This document shows positions 18,211 through 26,361 of a stretch of DNA of 64,000 nt, piece by piece. Position 1 is the stretch's first letter. Each line of letters begins with the position of its first letter. The stretch is from an uncultured Eubacterium sp. (GTDB taxonomy: Bacteria > Bacillota > Clostridia > Peptostreptococcales > Anaerovoracaceae): NCBI GenBank assembly GCA_937966095.1, contig CALCKF010000042.1, positions 47,193 through 111,192 of the forward strand, read 5' to 3'. The notes below the pieces were generated by a model that was not told where the DNA came from, searched no databases, and worked only from the letters and a program-made list of their open reading frames with translations. Both the position numbers and the translations under genes were made by a program.

Positions 18211-19176
18211 TCATGGTCTGATATTTACAGGTTCTATTTCCGGGATCAGTTCCACGAATATATCTTCGTATTCAGGTGTCAGTCTGTTGACGATATCGTC
18301 ATGGGCCTGCTTAAGGGTATTCATGCTGATAAGGTCATCTTTCTGGGTGATATAAATATCTATCCAGACCTTCCGTCCTGTCTTGACTATGTCCAGAAAA
18401 TCCGTGTAGAATCCGTAATCGGCAAATATTTCATTTATCTGTGATCTGACTTTATCAACTACATCTTTTTTCGGTGCCACAAGTATGAGACTCTTTAATG
18501 CATCATATATCATCATGACAGGCTCTTTTGCCAGGATGACCGCCATGAATATGGCTATGGCCGGATCTATATATGGAACGATCCATGTCAGCGGAGTCAT
18601 CTGAAGTAACAGCTGTACAAGGAATGCAAGGCCTACTCCTCCAGTACTGTAAGCATCCAGCTTCCATATATAAAGCTCTGCAGAAACCGTAGGCGATGAA
18701 AATCTTTTGTTCATATGGCGAAGAATAAAGAACATGACTATGCAAGATACTGATACGAAAAGTTCGAAAGCGGCGACAGCTCCGGCATTTACAAAATGAC
18801 CGCCATCCATTATCAGCTGAGCACTGTCGGTGAGAAGCTGTACATCGAGAAACAGAAGAAGTCCGCACTTTATTATTATAAAAAGGGATTCTATCTGAGC
18901 AAATCCATATGGCCATTTTTCGGTTACCGGTCTGTAGAGTTTTGGAACAAGGATCATAAACGGACCCAACATTGCAAGATCCACCAGATCATAGATGCAG
19001 TCCATCAGGACAGCCTGAGAATGTGTGAAAAAGGCTGCCGCACATTCCGATAAAAGAAAGAGCAGACTGCCGATAAAAGAAACTTTTAAAATCTGTTTTT
19101 CTGATTTTAAATTTTCTTCCTGTAATTTTTGTTTTTTCTGTAGATTTAAATTTTGTGATGCTATATTGTCATCCAC
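18211..19176 (-). CDS. Cation diffusion facilitator (CDF) family transporter
   Basis: 321-residue divalent-metal:proton antiporter with five to six membrane helices and a C-terminal cytoplasmic ferredoxin-like domain (~225-321). Metal-site acids are visible in MDCIYDLVDLA and in LDAYSTGGVGLAF; the GFAQIESL segment is typical of the family. The MDCIYD site lacks the HxxxD pair of zinc CDFs, so iron, manganese or another ion may be the substrate. The start is GTG at 19176 with GAAAGGAG ahead of it. The N-terminus (~30 residues) is Gln/Asn/Lys-rich and cytoplasmic. Confidence 0.82.
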   Translation of the reverse strand: MDDNIASQNLNLQKKQKLQEENLKSEKQILKVSFIGSLLFLLSECAAAFFTHSQAVLMDCIYDLVDLAMLGPFMILVPKLYRPVTEKWPYGFAQIESLFIIIKCGLLLFLDVQLLTDSAQLIMDGGHFVNAGAVAAFELFVSVSCIVMFFILRHMNKRFSSPTVSAELYIWKLDAYSTGGVGLAFLVQLLLQMTPLTWIVPYIDPAIAIFMAVILAKEPVMMIYDALKSLILVAPKKDVVDKVRSQINEIFADYGFYTDFLDIVKTGRKVWIDIYITQKDDLISMNTLKQAHDDIVNRLTPEYEDIFVELIPEIEPVNIRP

Positions 19177-19253
19177 GTTTTCACTCCTTTCAATATTAAT
19201 TATACTCCTGATTCTGTGTACTATATTGCGGTTTTTGCCTAAAAAATAAAAAA

Positions 19254-19286
19254 CATAAAAAAACATCCGGATAATAACACCGGATG
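19254..19286 (-). terminator. Terminator of the luxR-type gene
   Basis: CATCCGG pairs with CCGGATG around a 9-nt loop; read on the minus strand it is followed by TTTTTTTATG. It lies between the regulator stop and the CDF gene start. Confidence 0.8.
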
Positions 19287-19304
19287 AAAAAATATATTCA
19301 GAAA

Positions 19305-20258
19305 TTATTTTATGTTTGATATCCTGAATATTATTTCATGTCTGCTCTGTGTACCTGTTTTTTTGAAAATATTGTTTATATGTCTTTTTACAGTATTTTC
19401 GGATATGAAAAGCTCGGCTGCGATCTGAGGGTTACTCATACCGCAGTTGATAAGGCTCAGAACTTCTTTCTCTCGTTCCGAGAGGCCGTACTGCCGTGAG
19501 ATCTTTTTTATGGCCTCTTCCGGAGCTATCTGGGATTCCTTGATCTTGAGAGGGTCCTTTATATAGAAATAATATATTGTGAACACATTGAATATGGCAT
19601 ACATCAGTATTAGGGGGTCAATGGCATATATATCGTTGAGATTATCTTCGGTCTTCAGCCATACGCTGTAGTCCCAGTAGGCGATATAACACATATAACC
19701 GATCAGCAGCAGTGACATTACAAGGTTTGATCTGCGCTCTCTGCCTGCTTCATAATTCTTAAAAAGAAATCTTATACAAACTATACCTATGATTATTATG
19801 AAAATATCATATCCGGCGTTCAGAGTCTGGAGCACGGTTTTCCATATTCCGTTTTCAATATGAAGCACATATGAATCATACCTGCCGAGATATATGGAGA
19901 GTATCTGTGATGAAACAAGATAGAAAGCAGAAGGAATTATCACGTATTCTATTTTTATGTGCTTTTCCAAGCCGGTCATTATAAGAAGTATGTATACCCA
20001 GGCCGTCGTAAGCACACAGAAAAATGTATCGGATAATGTTATGAGTATGAATACAAGGTAACTGGATGCAAGTATGGAAAGAAAGTAATATGTTATGAAA
20101 TCCGTTATCATATACACGAAAATTGACGCGATGAAAATGAGCACAGCACGATGTTTCCTGTCCTTTTCCCTGGCATTCAGTATTATTGTCAGTGTCAGTG
20201 TTATGCCTCCGAGTATGATAACACCGATATATATAAAATTAAAAAGATTGTTCAACAT
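19305..20258 (-). CDS. Membrane-anchored LuxR-type transcriptional regulator
   Basis: 317-residue protein with about seven hydrophobic helices (residues ~5-240) followed by a C-terminal GerE/LuxR helix-turn-helix (YGLSEREKEVLSLINCGMSN, then ELFISENTVKRHINNIFKK, to the end). The layout is that of one-component regulators that sense a membrane or outside signal while bound to DNA. The sensory half matches no family I recognise. The start is uncertain: ATG 20258 is used, but no strong ribosome site is visible and the open frame continues 25 codons upstream. Its target is unknown; the divergent MFS gene is a natural candidate. Confidence 0.75.
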   Translation of the reverse strand: MLNNLFNFIYIGVIILGGITLTLTIILNAREKDRKHRAVLIFIASIFVYMITDFITYYFLSILASSYLVFILITLSDTFFCVLTTAWVYILLIMTGLEKHIKIEYVIIPSAFYLVSSQILSIYLGRYDSYVLHIENGIWKTVLQTLNAGYDIFIIIIGIVCIRFLFKNYEAGRERRSNLVMSLLLIGYMCYIAYWDYSVWLKTEDNLNDIYAIDPLILMYAIFNVFTIYYFYIKDPLKIKESQIAPEEAIKKISRQYGLSEREKEVLSLINCGMSNPQIAAELFISENTVKRHINNIFKKTGTQSRHEIIFRISNIK

Positions 20259-20472
20259 AATTTCATAAATTTTCCGGGAGACATCTATTATAAAAATTGT
20301 ACCCTTTTTTATCGTAAAAGTCAATTTCCACAACAGGACAGTAAAAGCGGCAGATGATTTTTCAGTGAATATATGGTATATTATTAGTCAGGAAAGCCGG
20401 GATGACGGATGTATAGTACTACAGTATCCGGCTGTTCTTCATATTATTGTTTATTCGGGAAGTTGTAAAAAA

Positions 20473-21729
20473 ATGAGCAGAAAAGCAGTTTTGAATTTAG
20501 ATTATGCTCTGATGCAGAGTACATACTGGATGTTTTATGCTGTGGCGGGTATATTCGTATCAGTATATATGCTGGGAAAAGGCTACTCGAATACTGCTAT
20601 AGGGCTTGTGATCGCGGTAGGCAATATCGCTGCTGTAATTGTTCAGAGTATAATCGCTGATATAACGGACAGATTTGACAGGATAAGTAATATAACAGTC
20701 ATAAAGACCATGACAGTGGTGCTGTTCATGCTTACTGCTGCAGTTTTGCTGACCGGCAGCAGATCTGCAGGACTGACTGCTGCATATACTGCACTGATAG
20801 TAGTGCATACAGCACTCCATCCATTTATAAATTCTTTAAGTTTTACTCTTGGTGAAAGCGGGATATATGTTAGTTTCGGTATAGGAAGGAGTATGGGGTC
20901 TCTAAGCGCTGCGGTGCTCGGGCTCGTCATGGGATATATGGTGACAGCGCTCGGTGTCGATGTCATACCATTTTCAGGGCTTATGATACTTATAGCTATG
21001 GAAGCTGTAATAATAATAACGGGGCGCCATTATAAAAAGCAGACTGACCTCCAGAAAATGATCTTCTTGGAGAAAAAAGCAGAAGAGGGCAGGACTGAGC
21101 ATACAGAACCGGAAGATACAGATATAAGCTTTATCAGATTCATAAAAGATAATATCAGGTTCGTTGTAATGAGTGTCGGTGTGGCAGCTCTTTTTTTCGG
21201 CAATGTTATCCTGGAGAATTTCACGATACAGATCGTTGAAAACATAGGTGGAAATACGGAACAGATGGGCATAGTGATATTTGTCATGTCTATACTGGAG
21301 ATGCCTGCTATGATATTCTTTGACAGGCTGAAACGACGGTTCTCATATATATTTCTCCTGAGGATTGCAGCTGTGTTTTTTGCAGTAAAAATAACTATGA
21401 TGTATCTTGCCAGATCTATGATGTTGATATATATAGCTCAGATCAATCAGATCCTTGGATACGGTCTGCTGTTTCCCGCTATGGTGGGATTTATAGGACA
21501 TGTAATGACAAAGGGCGAAGCTGTCAGAGGTCAGGCACTGTTCACCACAGCAATAACATCCGGGAATGTGCTGGGATGTATAGCAGGAGGAAGAATACTT
21601 GACATCATGTCGGTGAATTCTCTGCTGCTTATAAGTTCTGCTGTAACTGTTCTTGGGACGATTATTATATGGATCATGGTCAGAACAATAAGATGTGCAG
21701 ATAAACGAAAGGTGGCGCAGAATGGTTGA
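20473..21729 (+). CDS. MFS transporter
   Basis: 418-residue major facilitator with about 12 membrane helices and a central charged loop (~195-230). The loop-2 signature is present as DITDRFDR after helix 2. The fold looks closest to the LacY/nucleoside-permease-like branch, but the substrate cannot be read. ATG 20473 is chosen because residues before it are not hydrophobic and resemble leader DNA; the ribosome site is weak. The last eight bases overlap the next gene, suggesting the two proteins act together. Confidence 0.82.
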   Translation: MSRKAVLNLDYALMQSTYWMFYAVAGIFVSVYMLGKGYSNTAIGLVIAVGNIAAVIVQSIIADITDRFDRISNITVIKTMTVVLFMLTAAVLLTGSRSAGLTAAYTALIVVHTALHPFINSLSFTLGESGIYVSFGIGRSMGSLSAAVLGLVMGYMVTALGVDVIPFSGLMILIAMEAVIIITGRHYKKQTDLQKMIFLEKKAEEGRTEHTEPEDTDISFIRFIKDNIRFVVMSVGVAALFFGNVILENFTIQIVENIGGNTEQMGIVIFVMSILEMPAMIFFDRLKRRFSYIFLLRIAAVFFAVKITMMYLARSMMLIYIAQINQILGYGLLFPAMVGFIGHVMTKGEAVRGQALFTTAITSGNVLGCIAGGRILDIMSVNSLLLISSAVTVLGTIIIWIMVRTIRCADKRKVAQNG

Positions 21730-22327
21730 GAAGAAAGAGCTTGAATATTTTATGATAGGTGATTCTTACGGAGGCAATCAGCGGTGGATGCTGGACCCGT
21801 GGATGCATATAGGCGGCTGTGCAGCACTGACTACATGTGATGCGTTCATATATCTTGCATTGAAAAAAGGAAGAACAGGACTGTGCCCATATGATGCATC
21901 TTCAATTTCCAGGAAGCAGTACAGGAAATTTGCCATGTCGATGAAGCCGTATCTGCAGCCAAGGGAATCGGGGATAAAAGATCTGGATACATATGCGGCA
22001 GGTGTCAGGGCCTATCTTGAAGATACAGAGAATGCAGATATCTCGATGTCATGTATATCCGGCAAAGAAGCGTATGATAAAGCAGAAAAAAGTATAAGAG
22101 ACAGAATAGATAAGGGAATACCGGTACCATATCTGATGCTGAAACATAGAGACAGAAAGTTTGACTTTTTTGAATGGCACTGGTTCCTTGTAATCGGGTA
22201 CAGGATAAAGGAGGATGTATGCTTTATAAAAGCAGCCACTTATGGAAAGTTTCACTGGCTGCCTCTTAAAGAACTCTGGGAAACAGGAAATGATGAAAAG
22301 GGAGGAATCGTACTGCTGGATCTCTGA
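21722..22327 (+). CDS. C39-like cysteine-peptidase-fold protein
   Basis: 201-residue soluble protein I recognise only as the type widespread in Clostridia and described as C39-like. A candidate catalytic Cys sits in MHIGGCAALTTCDAFIYLA (near residue 39), a helix-start layout like papain-type enzymes, and a candidate His in FEWHWFLVIGYR (near 158), with Asn/Asp possible afterwards. No signal peptide or zinc site is seen. It starts inside the end of the MFS gene (ATGGTTGA overlap), so translation is coupled. It may process or respond to the transported compound; that is speculation. Confidence 0.6.
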   Translation: MVEKKELEYFMIGDSYGGNQRWMLDPWMHIGGCAALTTCDAFIYLALKKGRTGLCPYDASSISRKQYRKFAMSMKPYLQPRESGIKDLDTYAAGVRAYLEDTENADISMSCISGKEAYDKAEKSIRDRIDKGIPVPYLMLKHRDRKFDFFEWHWFLVIGYRIKEDVCFIKAATYGKFHWLPLKELWETGNDEKGGIVLLDL

Positions 22328-22416
22328 TAAGAGGAAATCAAGTATTTACAGGATGCTTCCACGGTATGATGAAGAAGGTATTTATTGAATGATAAATAAT
22401 AAAAACGGAGGATGAA

Positions 22417-22956
22417 ATGAAAATTTTAATTTTGAACGGAAGCCCTAGAAAGGGAAACACTGTAGCAGCTCTGGAGGCGCTGAAAAGCGGATTTGAAAAC
22501 ATAGAGGATGTACATATCAGGGAGATATCTGCAAATGATGCGGCTGTATCACCATGTATAGCGTGTGAGGCATGCGGCAGTGAAAGCAGGTGTGTTTTTG
22601 ATGACGACACTAATGATATAGTAGATGCCGTAATGGAATCAGACGTAATCATATTTGCCACCCCTGTGTATTGGTGGGGAATAACAGCACAGCTGAAAGT
22701 AATTATAGACAAGTTCTATTCACGATCCTTAAAGATGCATGGCCTTGATAAAAAAGTCGGTGTGATAGTCATAGGAGAAGCAGAGCAGGATGATCCGCAG
22801 TACGGCCTGATAACGAAGCAGTTTGGATGTATATGTGATTATCTGGAATGGAAGCTGGTTTTTTCAAAGACTTATACGGCCGGGGCGGCAGGAGAGCTGG
22901 CAGACTCTAAGGAGGCCATGGCTGAGATTGGCGGTCTGTGGAAGAATCTTAGATGA
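22417..22956 (+). CDS. Flavodoxin-fold NAD(P)H-dependent FMN reductase
   Basis: 179-residue protein of the NADPH-dependent FMN reductase/iron-sulfur flavoprotein-like group. The FMN phosphate loop is LNGSPRKGNT at residues 6-15, and ATPVYWWGITAQLKVIIDKF near 87 is the conserved FMN-ring and dimer motif. Cysteines in PCIACEACGSESRC (about 47-60) resemble the compact cluster motif of iron-sulfur flavoproteins, so it may hold an Fe-S cluster. ACGGAGG precedes the ATG. It probably handles electrons in detoxification; substrate unknown. Confidence 0.85.
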   Translation: MKILILNGSPRKGNTVAALEALKSGFENIEDVHIREISANDAAVSPCIACEACGSESRCVFDDDTNDIVDAVMESDVIIFATPVYWWGITAQLKVIIDKFYSRSLKMHGLDKKVGVIVIGEAEQDDPQYGLITKQFGCICDYLEWKLVFSKTYTAGAAGELADSKEAMAEIGGLWKNLR

Positions 22957-22966
22957 AAATGATCAT

Positions 22967-23003
22967 GGAGAGCAGCCTTGTAAAAGGAGGCTCTCCGGTT
23001 TTA
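22967..23003 (+). terminator. Weak terminator-like hairpin before ylmH
   Basis: GGAGAGC pairs with GCTCTCC around a 16-nt loop, followed only by GGTTTTAT. Its short T run makes it a partial terminator at best, and it overlaps the leader of ylmH. Confidence 0.45.
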
Positions 23004-23025
23004 TAGGAGGGTTTGTGTAAATATA

Positions 23026-23793
23026 ATGGAAACAGTCAAGGAGGATAAAATACTGCTGGCTGGGGCTGAGGACAAGTTCATACAGTGCTGCCGGCAGTAC
23101 CGTATTACAAATACAGGGTTTCTGGATATCAGACAGCGGTCGTTAGTGGAGGCGATGTGCAGGAAGATGTGCCGCGAAAATAGTGACGTACGATATATGT
23201 TTTATGGCGGATATGAAGATGCCGAACGTACGGCGGCAGTTTTTATGCCTGAGTATGCAGATGATGCAGAATCACTGATTTCCGTAATACGTGTCAGGTC
23301 TGCGGCGGGAGGGAAAAAACTCACGCATCGTGATTATCTGGGCTCTCTCACAGGTCTGGGTATCAGGAGAGAAATGATAGGGGATATACTTGTCACTGAT
23401 CGGGGCGCAGATATAATAGTGATGAAAGAAATAGAAGAATTCATACTGATGAATTACGACAAAGCCGGACGTACGCAGCTGAGCACTGAATGCATACCGC
23501 TTGAGAAACTGTATGTGCCGCGGAAAGATACTTTACGTATAAAGGACACAGTGGCATCTATGAGATTGGATAATGTGATATCATCTGCATTCGGTATATC
23601 ACGCGTAAAAGCTTCAGAAGCTGTGAAAACCGGTGTGGTGTTTGTTAACAGCCTGCAGTGTGAAAAAGCAGACATGCAGATAAATGAAGGGGACATACTT
23701 GTGTTGAGGGGCAAAGGAAAAGCAGTGCTTAGTGAGGTCGGCAGAAAGACAAGAAAAAACAGGACCGCTGTGGTTATAGACCGTTATATATGA
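23026..23793 (+). CDS. ylmH: YlmH-family S4-domain RNA-binding protein
   Basis: 255-residue RNA-binding protein with the YlmH N-terminal domains (~1-165, YMFYGGYEDAERTAAVF and HRDYLGSLTGLGIRREMIGDI) and a C-terminal S4 domain (~175-240, MRLDNVISSAFGISRVKA, then NEGDILVLRGKGK). In Bacillus subtilis YlmH binds stalled 50S-peptidyl-tRNA and takes part in ribosome-associated quality control. In most Bacillota it lies by sepF/divIVA; here it opens a cluster with a ribosomal GTPase-nuclease fusion. AGGAGGG is unusually far (about 14 bases) from the ATG. Confidence 0.88.
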   Translation: METVKEDKILLAGAEDKFIQCCRQYRITNTGFLDIRQRSLVEAMCRKMCRENSDVRYMFYGGYEDAERTAAVFMPEYADDAESLISVIRVRSAAGGKKLTHRDYLGSLTGLGIRREMIGDILVTDRGADIIVMKEIEEFILMNYDKAGRTQLSTECIPLEKLYVPRKDTLRIKDTVASMRLDNVISSAFGISRVKASEAVKTGVVFVNSLQCEKADMQINEGDILVLRGKGKAVLSEVGRKTRKNRTAVVIDRYI

Positions 23794-23822
23794 GGATTTG
23801 TGAAAACAAGGAGATGTCTTAT

Positions 23823-24566
23823 ATGAAAACCGGATATGTGAAGAGTGAATACGGATATGATATACCGTATATTTCCAGGATAAAGGGAGATGAAAGCATA
23901 ATATTGGTGGTTGCTCACGGATTCGCCAGCAGCAAGGGAAGCCCGAATGTGAAAATGCTTATGGAACATCTGCCGGATAGAGGGATAGGTGTTGTAGCCT
24001 TTGATTTCCCCGGACATGGAGACAGCCCTGTAGATGGACATTCGCTTATGATCGACAACTGTATGTCAGACCTCAAGTCTGTTTGCGATCTGGTTTCGGA
24101 AAATTTCCCGGATGCGGAGACAGGATATTTCGGATCAAGCTTCGGTGCTTATATAATAATGAATTATCTCATGAAATACAGAATAAAGGGAGCCCGTGTA
24201 TTTATGAGGAGCGCGGCGGTAAATATGCATGAGTTTTTTGATGAGCTCTCAGATGATCAGGCTTTGCAGCTTGAAAGAGACGGACATATAATACTGGATT
24301 ACGATAATGTGCCTTCCATCATGCTGACAGAAGGATTTGTCGATGATCTTAAAAAGCATGATCTTTTCAAAAGTTTTGATCCTGAGGGAAACAGAATAAT
24401 GATGATCCACGGCAGCAGAGATGAGGATGTTGATTACCTGGAAGCAAAGAAATTTTCGGAGCGTTTCGGAATAGATATTGTCACTGTTGACGGAGGCGAT
24501 CATAGATTGTCAGTTGCAGGAGCGCCGGAAACGGTGCTTAGAGAAACTTTGAAATTTTTCAGATAA
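23823..24566 (+). CDS. Alpha/beta hydrolase (serine esterase/peptidase-like)
   Basis: 247-residue alpha/beta hydrolase. The oxyanion strand VVAHGFASSKGS, the nucleophile elbow GSSFGAY, the acid in HGSRDEDVDY and the His in GGDHRLSV give a full catalytic triad in the right order. The short lid and HGFxSSKG motif resemble small carboxylesterases and acyl-ester hydrolases. AAGGAG lies nine bases before ATG 23823; earlier in-frame ATGs at 23790 and 23814 are poorly placed. It lies 29 bases after ylmH and 12 before the radical SAM gene. The substrate is unknown. Confidence 0.82.
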   Translation: MKTGYVKSEYGYDIPYISRIKGDESIILVVAHGFASSKGSPNVKMLMEHLPDRGIGVVAFDFPGHGDSPVDGHSLMIDNCMSDLKSVCDLVSENFPDAETGYFGSSFGAYIIMNYLMKYRIKGARVFMRSAAVNMHEFFDELSDDQALQLERDGHIILDYDNVPSIMLTEGFVDDLKKHDLFKSFDPEGNRIMMIHGSRDEDVDYLEAKKFSERFGIDIVTVDGGDHRLSVAGAPETVLRETLKFFR

Positions 24567-24578
24567 AGGGTAATAAAA

Positions 24579-26339
24579 ATGAAATTCCTTCTTGTTGCAT
24601 TAAATGCAAAATATATACACTCGAATCTTGCTGTCCACAGCCTGAAAGCCTATGCGGAAAAACGTCTGGAAACTCTGAAATACAGCGGCTCTGAAATATT
24701 TATAGAGATAGCCGAATACACAATAAATCAGCCGACAGAGAAAATCTTGGAAGATATATATAAAAAAAATCCTGATGTTCTGATGTTCTCATGTTATATA
24801 TGGAACATAAGACAGATATCTGATCTTGCAGACGATATAAGCATGATCAGGAAAGACCTTGATATATGGCTGGGAGGCCCTGAAGTTTCTTTTGATCCTT
24901 TCGAGATTATGGATTCGCTGAAAAATCTGAAGGGGGTTATATGCGGAGAAGGTGAAAAGCCTTTTTCGGAGCTTGTAAGAATCTATGCTTTTGAGAAAGA
25001 TTCAGCAGACGGAGTCCGCGTTGACGATCATGCTTTAAGATCCGTGAGAGGAATAGTCTTTAGAAATGATCAAGGATATAAGGAAATGGTCAGCCGTCAA
25101 GAAGCTGATGATATCAGTATTATACCGTTTCCCTACGGAGAACTTAAGGATTTTGACAATAGAATAATATATTATGAGAGCAGCAGAGGATGTCCGTTCC
25201 GATGCAGCTATTGTCTGTCATCTGTAGAAAAGCATCTGAGATTCAGAGACCTGAGCATTGTAATGCAGGAGCTGGGATATTTTTTGAAATGCAGAATCCC
25301 GCAGGTAAAATTTATAGACAGGACATTCAACTGCGATCATCAACGTGCCGTGTCTATATGGGAATATATAAAGGAAAATGATAACGGTGTGACGAATTTT
25401 CATTTTGAGATAGCCGCAGATCTGTTGACAGAGGAGGAACTCAGCCTGATCAGAGGAATGAGAACTGGACAGGTGCAGCTTGAAATAGGGGTGCAGTCAA
25501 CTAATCGTCAGACATTGAAGGAGATAAATCGTGTTACGGATATAGAACGCCTTAAGTATTCCGTATCACAGATTAAAAAAGGCGGTAATGTCCATATACA
25601 TCTGGATCTGATAGCAGGGCTGCCTTTTGAAGATTATAAAAGCTTCGCTAAATCATTCGATGATGTGTTTCTCCTGAAGCCTGAGCAGCTGCAGCTGGGC
25701 TTTTTAAAAGTTCTGAAGGGTTCTCCAATAGAAAAAAAGTGCAAAGAATACGGACTTAAATATACAAAGCAGCCGCCTTATGAAGTGCTGGAGACACGCT
25801 GGATATCGTATGATGAACTGCGAAAGCTGAAAGGTGTGGAGGAAATGGTGGAAATATACTATAACAGCCGACAGTTTTCACATATGCTAGACATCCTTCT
25901 GGAAAAGTTTAAAAGCCCCTTCGAATTTTTCCAGCGGCTGTCACTGCGATTCCGTGAAGATGGGAGCAATATGATAAATATATCGAGAAACAGCAGATAC
26001 GAGATACTTATTGAGTTCGGAAAAGACATCTTGCCGGAATATGAAAATGAACGGTTTATGGAGGCAGCTGTGTGTGACTATTATCTCCGTGACAATGTAA
26101 AAAACCGGCCTCCGTTTTTAGGCAGAGAAAAGACTGATAAGCGGTTTTTAAAGGAATTTTACAGCAGAGAGGCGGTATTACACAGATATCTTAAAGGCGG
26201 AAGATATGATACCGATGATCCCAGACTTCTGCGTAAACTTACTCATTTGGAAAGACTGAAAGACGGATACTATCTTTTTGATTATATGGAACGGAGTCCT
26301 ATGGATAATAATGCCCGGATGGTAAAAATAGATTATTGA
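24579..26339 (+). CDS. B12-binding-domain radical SAM protein (DUF4080 type)
   Basis: 586-residue enzyme with an N-terminal cobalamin-binding-like Rossmann domain (~1-160, LLVALNAKYIHSNLAVHSLK, VLMFSCYIWN, WLGGPEVSFDP), a radical SAM core with its [4Fe-4S] motif CPFRCSYC near residue 207, and a C-terminal region of about 180 residues of the DUF4080 kind. The histidine of the usual B12 DxHxxG motif is not evident, so cobalamin binding is uncertain. Relatives are methyltransferases or C-C bond modifiers. Its place between ylmH and the GTPase-nuclease suggests an RNA, tRNA or ribosomal substrate; that is inference. Confidence 0.82.
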   Translation: MKFLLVALNAKYIHSNLAVHSLKAYAEKRLETLKYSGSEIFIEIAEYTINQPTEKILEDIYKKNPDVLMFSCYIWNIRQISDLADDISMIRKDLDIWLGGPEVSFDPFEIMDSLKNLKGVICGEGEKPFSELVRIYAFEKDSADGVRVDDHALRSVRGIVFRNDQGYKEMVSRQEADDISIIPFPYGELKDFDNRIIYYESSRGCPFRCSYCLSSVEKHLRFRDLSIVMQELGYFLKCRIPQVKFIDRTFNCDHQRAVSIWEYIKENDNGVTNFHFEIAADLLTEEELSLIRGMRTGQVQLEIGVQSTNRQTLKEINRVTDIERLKYSVSQIKKGGNVHIHLDLIAGLPFEDYKSFAKSFDDVFLLKPEQLQLGFLKVLKGSPIEKKCKEYGLKYTKQPPYEVLETRWISYDELRKLKGVEEMVEIYYNSRQFSHMLDILLEKFKSPFEFFQRLSLRFREDGSNMINISRNSRYEILIEFGKDILPEYENERFMEAAVCDYYLRDNVKNRPPFLGREKTDKRFLKEFYSREAVLHRYLKGGRYDTDDPRLLRKLTHLERLKDGYYLFDYMERSPMDNNARMVKIDY

Positions 26340-26361
26340 AAAATGAGAGTGGATATGTTTT

